This document shows positions 16,255-24,432 of a DNA stretch of 58,122 nt, in pieces. The notes beneath the pieces are model-generated. The model worked only from the letters and a program-made list of their open reading frames with translations, ran no database searches and was not told the origin of the DNA. Position numbers and translations under genes: made by a program. Position 1 is the first letter of the stretch. Every line of letters starts with the position of its first letter. The stretch comes from Candidatus Zhuqueibacterota bacterium (GTDB lineage Bacteria; Zhuqueibacterota; Zhuqueibacteria; Oceanimicrobiales; Oceanimicrobiaceae): positions 1 through 58,122 of the forward strand of contig JAJDAE010000088.1 of the NCBI GenBank assembly GCA_029262035.1, read 5' to 3'.

Positions 16255-18921
16255 TTATATAATCGCTCTCGATTTAAACGTCATTTGTTGAAATGAGTGT
16301 TTATATGGCGACTCACCGATTTTTTTAATTTTGCCGACGCCAAGCTTGAAGCGATAATTGCCTGATATTGGATCGGGCACTCGTGGTGTGAGCACATTGG
16401 CCGGATTTTCCGGATTCAGAAAATACATAAAACTCGTTCCTTCTTTCGGAACATCCATCACCATGGCAACTGCTTTTACTTTTGCAGATACAAATTTAAT
16501 ATGTCCGTCTTTCAAAAGGTTTTTAAACAACAAGTCGTCGATATCTCGCCCATAAAATCCTGAGATTTGCACAGGTACGCGGTCACTTGCCACGCTGACA
16601 TAATCACCACTTTCAACGCCAAGCTTTTCGGCATCTTTGGGATGAATTTCAATGAAATTTTCAGGGAAGCGGTTTTTGATAAAATCACGACGTTCGACAT
16701 CATCAAAACAAGATTGCCAAATTTCATTAATTCTGCCGTTGAGAATCCAAATCTCTCCATCTCTCGGTTTGATGTGATCATAAAAATCTCCAAATAAATA
16801 CCAGGGAGATTTCATGAAATTGGCTTTGCCGGTATGGGTCTTGAATTTGGTTAACCATTGGCGCCAGACAGTTTCTTTTTCAGGTCCGGTTTCGGGAAGC
16901 TTTAGGGTTGAGTCGTGCAGCCGTTTGGTTCCAACCAATTTGCCGCCCTGCATGCGAATTGGCCCCTGAATGCCCGTGGTACCAAACTCACGTAACAGTT
17001 CATGACCGCGTTTGCCTTGTTTTTTTGCCAGCTTAACCAACGGTTGATAGTTGAGAATACCCCCGCGACCGAATCGGCCTGCTTCTTCAAACACATCATT
17101 TGAATCTTGCCAATCGTAACCGCTGAAACCCATTCTCCTGGCAATCCCGGCCACAATCCACCAGTCAGGTTTTGTTTCTCCGGGTGGATCATAAAATTTT
17201 GAATAGAGCCGGATTCGCCTTTCACCATTCGCCCTGGTAAAATCACACTCACCCCAGGTAGCGGCAGGTAAAATGATGTCAGCGATTTCGGTACCAATAT
17301 TATTTCTCAAATAAATATCCTGATCCACCATAACCATGCCGCCGCTGTCCACCCGCTTTTTGAAAACTTCGAGCACATGTTGAACATTGGTGCTTTCAAG
17401 CTGATTTGGATTTCGGGTTATATGATTTCTGAACACCTCGGCCAGCTCTCCGGAACCACACATTGCTGCTGTCCAAGTGGTGCCAACCACATAAGCAAAA
17501 CGGACCTTTCCAGCCTGAACCCAGCGGTCGAGATCCAGCGGTTTTCGCCGCCTGCCGCCAAATTTTTCAGGCGACTCCGTTACAGGGTATTTCCCACCTT
17601 TCATGCCGCCGCGCTGATGTCCGCCAAAGCGGGAAATCATTTGCCCGGGGCGATTGCCGGCGCCGCATAAAATACCAAGTGAAGCAAAAGATGATGTGTT
17701 GGTATAATTATTTGACCAGTAATTGCCCTTTTCAACACCAAATGATGTTTTAGGCCGGGAGCCATCCGGATTTGGTTTTGCCATCATTTCGGCTGCCCAC
17801 TCGATATCTTCCGCATCAACCCCGCAGACCTCAGCAGCATAATTTAACTCAGACTCTTTTTGACTCAGAATCCACTTTTTATAATCCTCAAAACCTTTGG
17901 TTTGGAACTGCCCCCAGGTAGTCCGCCACTGCCAATCGGTGTTTCTTGTTCCCTGGCCAAAACCAGAATCAGTCTCCCATTTATTATTTGTATATTTTTT
18001 AATCCATTCACTATCTTGCCAACCGTTTTCAAGAATAATTCTGGCCAGCGCCATTTGCAAAATGGTATCGGTTCCGGGGTTAAGCTGCAGGTGAAGCCCT
18101 CCGTTTTCTTCAGCAAACGCAACACCGGTCGTTTTACGTGGATTTATAAAAATTACTTTTTGCCGGTGTTCGGCGATGGCTTTCATGATCCATTCGTTCC
18201 AGAGGATGGTTTTTGTTTCAAATGGGTCAGTCCCCGAAATAACCAATGTGTCAGCTAAATACCAATCTTCATAAGAGGCAGAAAAGTTATCGATTCCCAC
18301 ATCGCGGAAACCCGGGGTAGATGGCGCGTTGCTCGGGTTGTCATGAAAAGCAAAGGCAATGGTACCGATATTTCTAAAAGCGAATTTGGTTAGGGCATAA
18401 GTGTTTTCGAAGTATTGATACGAAAACATTTTTTGAGCCCAGGAATGTGTACCGTACTTCTTGATGACATATTGTGATGTCTCAGCAAAAATGGTGAAAG
18501 CGTCATCCCAGGAAATTCGCTCAAGTTTGCCATTTACCCGAATCTGCGGATATTGCAATCGGTCACGGGTGGGTTTCTCCACATTAAAACATTTCTGCGC
18601 AATAGCGCCGCCGCGAATAGAATGATTCCCACCTTTGTTGACAACCTCAATTTCATGGTCGGGAGCTACAATTACATGATGGGGTTTGCCTTCGTGTTTA
18701 ATGATATTATGCATATTGGGACTAACCCAGCCGCCTTGATCTAATCCTACAGGCAGGTCGATTCCCAAAGCATTATCCTTTGCTTTAATCCCGCCTTTCT
18801 GCCCTACTGGCCAACGGTAAATTTTATAGCCGCAAGCGACAACGCAATAATCACAGCAAGTGGTTAAAACATCTGCATTCTTCGGCGGCAGAGGGACTGA
18901 ATCTGTGTGGTTTTTAATCAT
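16255..18921 (-). CDS. idrA: Molybdopterin oxidoreductase, iodate reductase catalytic subunit (IdrA-like; AioA superfamily)
   Basis: The 888 residues are collinear with arsenite oxidase AioA. The [3Fe-4S] motif is C23-x2-C26-x3-C30-x70-S101, the exact AioA spacing with Ser in the fourth place. GTDPFETKT, HNxP-type and NGRINEIWQS pterin-binding blocks and the FKSR C-terminus are also shared. By eye, the AioA segment holding the arsenite-binding His195 and Glu203 reads PSTPGFRDVGIDNF here, with no His, whereas the Arg-His pair is kept (R431 and H435 in RFGGHQ). Together with the Rieske and two diheme peroxidase genes upstream, this points to iodate reductase (iodate to iodide, periplasmic) rather than arsenite oxidation. 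It has no Tat signal of its own, as for AioA, which is exported with its Rieske partner. Confidence 0.78.
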   Translation of the reverse strand: MIKNHTDSVPLPPKNADVLTTCCDYCVVACGYKIYRWPVGQKGGIKAKDNALGIDLPVGLDQGGWVSPNMHNIIKHEGKPHHVIVAPDHEIEVVNKGGNHSIRGGAIAQKCFNVEKPTRDRLQYPQIRVNGKLERISWDDAFTIFAETSQYVIKKYGTHSWAQKMFSYQYFENTYALTKFAFRNIGTIAFAFHDNPSNAPSTPGFRDVGIDNFSASYEDWYLADTLVISGTDPFETKTILWNEWIMKAIAEHRQKVIFINPRKTTGVAFAEENGGLHLQLNPGTDTILQMALARIILENGWQDSEWIKKYTNNKWETDSGFGQGTRNTDWQWRTTWGQFQTKGFEDYKKWILSQKESELNYAAEVCGVDAEDIEWAAEMMAKPNPDGSRPKTSFGVEKGNYWSNNYTNTSSFASLGILCGAGNRPGQMISRFGGHQRGGMKGGKYPVTESPEKFGGRRRKPLDLDRWVQAGKVRFAYVVGTTWTAAMCGSGELAEVFRNHITRNPNQLESTNVQHVLEVFKKRVDSGGMVMVDQDIYLRNNIGTEIADIILPAATWGECDFTRANGERRIRLYSKFYDPPGETKPDWWIVAGIARRMGFSGYDWQDSNDVFEEAGRFGRGGILNYQPLVKLAKKQGKRGHELLREFGTTGIQGPIRMQGGKLVGTKRLHDSTLKLPETGPEKETVWRQWLTKFKTHTGKANFMKSPWYLFGDFYDHIKPRDGEIWILNGRINEIWQSCFDDVERRDFIKNRFPENFIEIHPKDAEKLGVESGDYVSVASDRVPVQISGFYGRDIDDLLFKNLLKDGHIKFVSAKVKAVAMVMDVPKEGTSFMYFLNPENPANVLTPRVPDPISGNYRFKLGVGKIKKIGESPYKHSFQQMTFKSRAII

Positions 18922-18929
18922 AATTGGCT

Positions 18930-19499
18930 CTACTTAATACCGGGGTTTTTAACACCACCAAAAATTAAACCTGCAACGCCGGTTGCATAAATATCATTTT
19001 TTTCAATTTTTAGAACGATTTGAGGTAAACTCTCAAGTGCATGACCGGCGACAACCATGCCGTGCCGGGTCAAGTCGAATGTTGTTAAATGTGAAGGACA
19101 TGGGCCGGCTACTTTGTGGGCTGGTTTATAAGATCGGCTGAGAAGTCCTCCCATATGCGTGCACAAACTACTGAAGGCGACAATATCGTTATTTGAACCT
19201 ACACCGCCACCGGCTTTTTCGCCTAACTTTACCAAAAAACATTGTCCATAGGTCGAGTCGTCGTTTGGATATAGAAAGTCAACCGGTGTGTCAGTTTGTA
19301 GTTCTGATAAAGAAACGATTTTTTTGTGGGGATATTCTGCATATTTGGCGCTTGAAGCAAAAGCAGCTGAAACGCCAAATATTGAACTGAGTGCCACCGT
19401 AGAAACCGCACCGGCGCTATAAAACAAAAATTGTCTGCGGTTCACGCATGTGGGTAAACGGGTTTCCATATTTTCAACTTTTATCATTTCTTCTTTCAT
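18930..19499 (-). CDS. idrB: Tat-exported Rieske subunit, IdrB/AioB-like
   Basis: The 189-residue protein has a Tat signal (N-R21-R22-QFLFYSAGA followed by a hydrophobic stretch to about 48). Its Rieske fold has ligands C113 and H115 (CTHMGG) and C134 and H137 (CPSH). Classical Rieske proteins have a disulfide between CTHxGC and CPCH; here those positions are G118 and S136, so it is absent, which usually lowers the potential. The pattern CPSHLTTFDL...GLIFGG is the Aio/Idr type. It would carry the catalytic subunit through the Tat system and pass electrons to it. Its start overlaps the upstream stop by 4 bases, and the molybdoenzyme starts 8 bases after its stop. Confidence 0.85.
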   Translation of the reverse strand: MKEEMIKVENMETRLPTCVNRRQFLFYSAGAVSTVALSSIFGVSAAFASSAKYAEYPHKKIVSLSELQTDTPVDFLYPNDDSTYGQCFLVKLGEKAGGGVGSNNDIVAFSSLCTHMGGLLSRSYKPAHKVAGPCPSHLTTFDLTRHGMVVAGHALESLPQIVLKIEKNDIYATGVAGLIFGGVKNPGIK

Positions 19500-20683
19500 T
19501 GCGCTTCCTCCACTTTGAGGCCGTTACCACGATCGATACCGTATGGCGGCAACTGAGGAATGTCCATAAGTATTTCTTCACCGCTCAGGCTTTCTAAAAA
19601 TGCCAGGAGTTGTCCTTTTTCTTCTTCCGACAAACCGAGCGGTTTTAAAATATCAGTTTTTGTGCTATGTCCAAAAATTTTGATTTGATCTTCTCCGCCT
19701 CCGTCATTATAAAAATCGATAACTTCTTCAAGTGAGAAGAAAACCCCGTTGTGCATATATGGCGGTGTAAAAACCAGGTATCGTAAAGAAGGTGTCCGAA
19801 ATTTTCCCATATCCTGATGCCGTTTACTGCCGTAATACAGACCAAGATCAGTTTTGTTGCCTCTGTAAATATCCTCCGAAACGCCTTTGGCATATTGCTG
19901 AAATCTGAAGGTAATCTGCTTTAAAGCATCTTCTTCGAAAACGGGATTCTCCGGCACTCCCAAGTTATAATATTTTTGATCTGTTACCAGAGCTCCATTA
20001 TGGCATTTGATACAATTCGCTTTTCCTTCGAACAATTCCATGCCTTTAACAGCATCATCGGACATGGCAGTTTTATCGCCGAGAATATATTTATCAAAAG
20101 GAGTATCGCGCTGCACCAAGGTTCTCTCGAATGCAGAAATTGCACGCCACGCATCAAATATTTCGGGGCGGTCAGTGCCGAATACATTTTTAAATCGTTT
20201 AATATATTCAGGGATTTGTCGCAACCGTTCCTCCATTAAATCGTCTTCGCCATTACCGGCGACTGCTCCCCGCGCTGCACTTCGCGCCTGTCCTTCCAGG
20301 CTGCGTGCTGAACCGGCCCGGAAAAATTTATCGAGATAGGCAACATTGACAATTGTTTGACAATTCCGCCAGTGGGAGGTACCGGCATAACCACGGCATA
20401 TATCCGATCCATCCTGCCAGCCAATGTTTGGCTTGTGACAATCGGAACAGGCAATGGAAACATCACCGCCGAGTCGTGCATCAAAAAAGAGTAATTTCCC
20501 CAGTTCAATTTTTTCAGATGTTTGTAAATTGTCCGCTGGGATTGGCGGTGCCGGCAGCGCAGCGAGGGGAGGGATAAGCGCTTTATCACTCCTCAAGGGA
20601 GTGCCGCTCGTTGCCATAAGACTTTGAAAAGCAACCGGGACAAGGCAAATCCACAGCGTAAAGTTAAATATTTTTTTGAGCAA
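19496..20683 (-). CDS. Diheme cytochrome c peroxidase-like protein (IdrP-type)
   Basis: This is a CcpA/MauG-family protein with two CxxCH sites (CSDCH at about residue 79 and CIKCH in the second half) and the typical GKFRTPSLRYLVFTPPYMHNGVF and LEEVIDFYNDGGG segments. I choose the TTG at 20683 as start (395 residues). It has GGGAG eight bases upstream and begins a clean signal peptide (LKKIFNFTLWICLVPVAFQ). The longer frame from 20734 would place 17 non-hydrophobic residues before the signal and overlap the preceding gene. Paired with the next entry, it forms the two-peroxidase hallmark of idr loci, where such proteins are proposed to remove reactive oxygen or iodine intermediates. Confidence 0.85.
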   Translation of the reverse strand: MLKKIFNFTLWICLVPVAFQSLMATSGTPLRSDKALIPPLAALPAPPIPADNLQTSEKIELGKLLFFDARLGGDVSIACSDCHKPNIGWQDGSDICRGYAGTSHWRNCQTIVNVAYLDKFFRAGSARSLEGQARSAARGAVAGNGEDDLMEERLRQIPEYIKRFKNVFGTDRPEIFDAWRAISAFERTLVQRDTPFDKYILGDKTAMSDDAVKGMELFEGKANCIKCHNGALVTDQKYYNLGVPENPVFEEDALKQITFRFQQYAKGVSEDIYRGNKTDLGLYYGSKRHQDMGKFRTPSLRYLVFTPPYMHNGVFFSLEEVIDFYNDGGGEDQIKIFGHSTKTDILKPLGLSEEEKGQLLAFLESLSGEEILMDIPQLPPYGIDRGNGLKVEEAQ

Positions 20684-20712
20684 TATTTTTTCTCCCGGAA
20701 ACCCTATATTTG

Positions 20713-21810
20713 CTAATTTTTGACGGAACGCCAATTCTCAATAAGCTGGTACTCATACATCGGTGGAATTTCTACCGAAATTTTATCCCCACTCAGACTT
20801 TCTAAAAAAGCAACCAGTGCTTTTTTTTCTTTGATGGAAAGTTTTAATGGTTTTAATTCCGAATGTTTGCCGCCGCCGTTGTTGTAAAATTCAATGACTT
20901 CCTCCAAAGTGGCAAAAATACCATTGTGCATATATGGCGAGGTAATAGCAACCTCTCGCAAGGAAGGCGTCAAAAATTTCCCCATATCTTCGTCCATTTT
21001 ACTCACCGAAAAAAAGCCGGGATCCATTCTAAGGTTTTCAAAATTTGGGACACCCAAAGATTTCAACACAGATCGAAATGCGGTGGCCCGCTCAGGATCG
21101 GTAAATAACTCAGGATGCTCGGCAACCGCAATTTTATGAGGTTTGAAATCGGAAAACATGGGACCATTGTGGCAGTTAATGCAGCCAGCTTTACCTTTAA
21201 ACAGCATCATGCCTTTTTGGGCTTCTTTGGATAGCGTGCCTTTATCAAAAGGAACATTTTTTGAAACAAGTGTTTGTTCAAAAGCAGCTACTGCTTTTAA
21301 GGCTCGCCCGAAGCTGGGTTCGGCGCCAAAAATTTTGTTAAATAGTTCTACATATTCAGGGACTTGTTTCAGGCGCTCCTGCATCAACCGGCCATCGAGG
21401 TTCATGAAATGTGTTTCTGTGATTTTATCGCGGACTTGGGTAGCCGGGTCTTTTCCAGTCAACCGACCGTCCCAATAAAAATAGCGCTTGTGAGCCATGT
21501 TTAAAACAGTCTGGGTATTTCGAAAATATTTGGACCCCGGATATGCCAGAGACAGGTCCTTCCCATCAGACCAGCCATTTTGGGGTTGGTGACAAGAACC
21601 ACAGCTGATACTGGCGTCGCCACTCAACCTGACATCAAAAAACAGATGGCGACCTAATTCAACCATGTGGGGATTTGGCGCTTTTAATTGTGGCAGGCGT
21701 CCAATATCCGGGTACTTTGCTTTTTTGCTTTCTCCCGGTTTAGATAATGCCATTAAACCTAAGGAGATTATCAGGGTATATTTGCCGGTTCGCTTTACTA
21801 AATTTTGCAT
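20713..21810 (-). CDS. Diheme cytochrome c peroxidase-like protein (IdrP-type), first gene of operon
   Basis: The 365 residues include an N-terminal signal (about 1-24) and heme sites C70-x2-C73-H74 (CGSCH) and C210-x2-C213-H214 (CINCH). The family segments RLSGDASISCGSCHQP, YFYWDGR and SPYMHNGIFATLEEVIEFYNNGGG are present. It resembles the downstream peroxidase across its length but is clearly diverged, so this is an old duplication. No good ribosome binding site precedes the ATG at 21810. A TATATT box lies at 21817-21822, so close to the ATG that a leaderless or near-leaderless message is possible. It is divergent from the histidine kinase gene. Confidence 0.87.
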   Translation of the reverse strand: MQNLVKRTGKYTLIISLGLMALSKPGESKKAKYPDIGRLPQLKAPNPHMVELGRHLFFDVRLSGDASISCGSCHQPQNGWSDGKDLSLAYPGSKYFRNTQTVLNMAHKRYFYWDGRLTGKDPATQVRDKITETHFMNLDGRLMQERLKQVPEYVELFNKIFGAEPSFGRALKAVAAFEQTLVSKNVPFDKGTLSKEAQKGMMLFKGKAGCINCHNGPMFSDFKPHKIAVAEHPELFTDPERATAFRSVLKSLGVPNFENLRMDPGFFSVSKMDEDMGKFLTPSLREVAITSPYMHNGIFATLEEVIEFYNNGGGKHSELKPLKLSIKEKKALVAFLESLSGDKISVEIPPMYEYQLIENWRSVKN

Positions 21811-22043
21811 AATAAAAATATAGTAAACCCGTATTAATATTCCAATCGCTAATGCGCAACTGAACCATAAAAGATGCCTGTTTATTCGGATGAAGGTTGC
21901 AGGAATGATTGATAAACGAGTTTTCGGTCACTCTCTATTTACTCAATTTGAACTTGAATTAGCATTTATTTTTATTATATTAATTCGCCGGTGCGGATTA
22001 AACTGCGCATTTTTACGGCTGTATTTAAAAACCAGGATGCGTC
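21811..22043. other. Divergent intergenic region between idr-like operon and sensor kinase
   Basis: 233 bases without a gene. On the minus strand TTGGAA and TATATT are spaced 18 bases apart just upstream of the first idr-like gene. On the plus strand GG-N10-GC at 21995-22008 lacks the TTGC part of a sigma-54 site. No terminator or strong dyad was seen. Confidence 0.4.
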
Positions 22044-24320
22044 ATGAATTGGATTCCAAAAGATCCACTCGCCAAAATTGATATAAAATATAAACTTCCA
22101 CTTGGTTTTGTCTGCCTGTATCTAGTCGTGTTCAGTATCGGGGGCTATTTTATTATCAATTCTGTTTATGCCCCTCTCAACCGGGAAATTTTACTACGCC
22201 TGCAAAGTGAGTCGTTGGCGCAAGCGGCAGTATTTGAGCAAAAACTTGAGATGCTTGCCCGACGCTCGGAAGATTTTGCTTCCGATGGTTTTATTCGAAC
22301 TCATGTCCATAACCACGTAAAGAGAGAAAATGCGCCAGGTTCTCCCGATGAATTTCGGCAGCACCTTCTTGTCAATAAACTACCTCTTGTGGAGGAATTC
22401 GTGGATTTGCAGGTTTTTGACATGCAAGGAAATCAAATCATCAGCGCTCTCGAAGATTTTTATGATATCCAGCCGGAATTGCTGGAAAAACAACAACAGC
22501 TTGGTGCAATTATCACTCCCGGTGAATCAGTCAGCTTTCCTTCCACGGCCATTATCACGCCACTATGGGATATAAAAATGACCAACCAGATCGGTTATCT
22601 GGTTTGTGTTGTCAACCTGGTTTCAGTTATAAACAATACTGCTCTGGATTACGAAGAAGGCATTTCCGAAGCGAGAATAGAAAAATATTTAACCTTTGTT
22701 GATCAAAAAGGTGTAGCCATTGAAGTTCCATGGTGGTATCTGAACCGGCTTCATCCCGAAGAAAATAGGCCGGCAGATGACGAGGGGATAGGGATAAGGG
22801 TTTTAACTGAGAGAGATGCAGTGAAACCCGAGCTGCACGTTGGGCGGCACACGTGTCAAAACGGAAAAGAGATGTTCGGTCAGAGTTACGCATTGAGGAA
22901 TGCCGGGTGGAGTACACTCATTGAATTGAATGCTGCGGATGCGGTGGCGCCTTTAAGCATTCTGGAAGGCAACCTTTTGGGAGTTGCGCTGGCGATTGCT
23001 GTGACGACATTGGTTCTGTTTTTCTTCCCAATTCAATATCTTGTCAAACCGTTGAGCGAGTTACAGCGAATGGCTCTGCGTGTAAAAGAGGGTGACTTTT
23101 CTGCAAGGAATAAGATCGACTCTCACGATGAGTTTGGGCAGCTGGCCCGCACATTTAATATAATGACCGATGCTATCCAGGAACGTACCACCCGGCTGGA
23201 GCAAACCGCTTCCGATTTAAAACGACAGGAAAGTGAAATACGCATTCAGCATAACCGCTTGCAGGCGGTGGTGCATTCCATGGGAGACGGGCTTATTCTC
23301 CTGAATCACCACGGTGAGATTGTACTTTCAAACCAGGCGGCGCAGCCCATTATCCAGAAATTGAATAGTAGCGAAAGGCCAGGTAGTATCCGAAAATGTG
23401 AAAGACATGAGCCCGATACTGAACAGTGTGTCAGTTGTTTGCTTAACCGGCAATACACGACGTCATGTGAGCTGAATCTGAATGACAAGATTTATGAAGT
23501 TATTTCTTCCAAACTGCCTTCTCTAAACGGCGCCTCCGGGAAAGTTTTAGTTGCCCGTGATATCACCGAAAGAGAACGAATGAATGAAAAGCAGGTTCAT
23601 CAGGAGCGACTGACTGTTCTAGGTAAAACTGCAGCAGTTGTGGCGCACGAATTAAATAATCCGCTGGCGGCGATTTCTATGTATAATCAGATGATGCAAG
23701 AGGAATTACCGAAGAGCTCCACATTTCATGAACATGTGGATGTTATCCGGCGGAACACCGAAACTTGCCGAAAAATTATCAGAGAGCTTTTGGATTATGC
23801 CCGCGTCCCGGAACCCAAGTCCGGGGAAATTAATTTAAACAATATTTTACAGGATGCTTTAAATTTGTTAAGTCCATTGCATAAAAAAAAGAAACTCTCA
23901 ATTGAAAAAAAATTAAAGACAGAAAACCTGCTTCTGTGGGGAGATGCGTCACATTTGCAACAGGTGTTTGTAAATTTGCTGGATAATGCGATGCAGGCGA
24001 TTAACCCGAAGCAGGGGAAAATTCAAATCACAGTCGGCGAATTTTCGAACGCTGCGCGGATTTATGTGGACATTCAGGACAATGGAGCTGGTATTTCATC
24101 AGAAAATCAGACCGAAATATTTGAGCCGTTTTTCACCACAAAAAGTTCGGGAGGAACAGGTCTGGGATTACCCACTGCCAAGCGAATCATCAATGCGCAT
24201 GGTGGTGATTTAATTTTGTTAAAATCAGAAAATAGAAAGACTGTTTTCAGAGTATTGCTGCCACGCCGGAACAAAATGAAAAACCCGCAGCATTCCAGCT
24301 TAAAATTAATGGGCGTTTAA
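22044..24320 (+). CDS. Membrane sensor histidine kinase (dCACHE-like, HAMP, Cys-rich PAS)
   Basis: The 758 residues start with a transmembrane helix (about 18-42) and a large periplasmic sensor of about 270 residues. A second helix (about 308-330) and HAMP (332-385) follow. A PAS domain (about 400-510) contains C452, C462, C465 and C475 (CERHEPDTEQCVSC). Then come HisKA with H535 (VVAHELNNPLAA) and an HATPase (NLLDNAMQAI, GGTGLGLPTAKRI). This is a NtrB/ZraS-like layout. The gene for the sigma-54 activator follows, and the nar operon lies downstream. The clustered PAS cysteines may bind a metal or Fe-S centre or form a redox switch. The ligand is unknown; nitrate, iodate or redox state are reasonable guesses from position. 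Confidence 0.9.
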   Translation: MNWIPKDPLAKIDIKYKLPLGFVCLYLVVFSIGGYFIINSVYAPLNREILLRLQSESLAQAAVFEQKLEMLARRSEDFASDGFIRTHVHNHVKRENAPGSPDEFRQHLLVNKLPLVEEFVDLQVFDMQGNQIISALEDFYDIQPELLEKQQQLGAIITPGESVSFPSTAIITPLWDIKMTNQIGYLVCVVNLVSVINNTALDYEEGISEARIEKYLTFVDQKGVAIEVPWWYLNRLHPEENRPADDEGIGIRVLTERDAVKPELHVGRHTCQNGKEMFGQSYALRNAGWSTLIELNAADAVAPLSILEGNLLGVALAIAVTTLVLFFFPIQYLVKPLSELQRMALRVKEGDFSARNKIDSHDEFGQLARTFNIMTDAIQERTTRLEQTASDLKRQESEIRIQHNRLQAVVHSMGDGLILLNHHGEIVLSNQAAQPIIQKLNSSERPGSIRKCERHEPDTEQCVSCLLNRQYTTSCELNLNDKIYEVISSKLPSLNGASGKVLVARDITERERMNEKQVHQERLTVLGKTAAVVAHELNNPLAAISMYNQMMQEELPKSSTFHEHVDVIRRNTETCRKIIRELLDYARVPEPKSGEINLNNILQDALNLLSPLHKKKKLSIEKKLKTENLLLWGDASHLQQVFVNLLDNAMQAINPKQGKIQITVGEFSNAARIYVDIQDNGAGISSENQTEIFEPFFTTKSSGGTGLGLPTAKRIINAHGGDLILLKSENRKTVFRVLLPRRNKMKNPQHSSLKLMGV

Positions 24321-24350
24321 ACTATTTGTAAGTAGTTAGCCGTATGCGTT

Positions 24351-24396
24351 TAGGCTGTAGTTATGATTTGAGCATTGCTCAAAACCTGACAGCCTA
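24351..24396 (+). promoter_or_regulatory. Nested hairpin between kinase and regulator genes
   Basis: The outer stem TAGGCTGT (24351-24358) / ACAGCCTA (24389-24396) is perfect. The inner stem TTTGAGC (24367-24373) / GCTCAAA (24377-24383) has a three-base loop. Only three T follow, so it is a poor terminator; it may be an attenuator or processing site setting the ratio of the two proteins. Confidence 0.5.
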
Positions 24397-24432
24397 TTTA
24401 ATGAGAGCTTAATTTAAAGGAACCATAGCTTC

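Noticed and set aside
16255-19499. Calling the molybdoenzyme and Rieske pair a classical arsenite oxidase (AioBA)
   Set aside because: The sequence resembles AioBA, but two diheme peroxidase genes belong to the operon, no arsenic genes are nearby, and the substrate-pocket His is missing. It remains the main alternative until a phylogeny is made.
20684-20734. Longer N-terminus of the second diheme peroxidase
   Set aside because: It places non-hydrophobic residues before the signal peptide and overlaps the upstream gene; the TTG at 20683 has a proper ribosome binding site.
21995-22008. GG-N10-GC spacing upstream of the sensor kinase
   Set aside because: The surrounding bases do not match TGGCAC or TTGC; only the dinucleotides fit.
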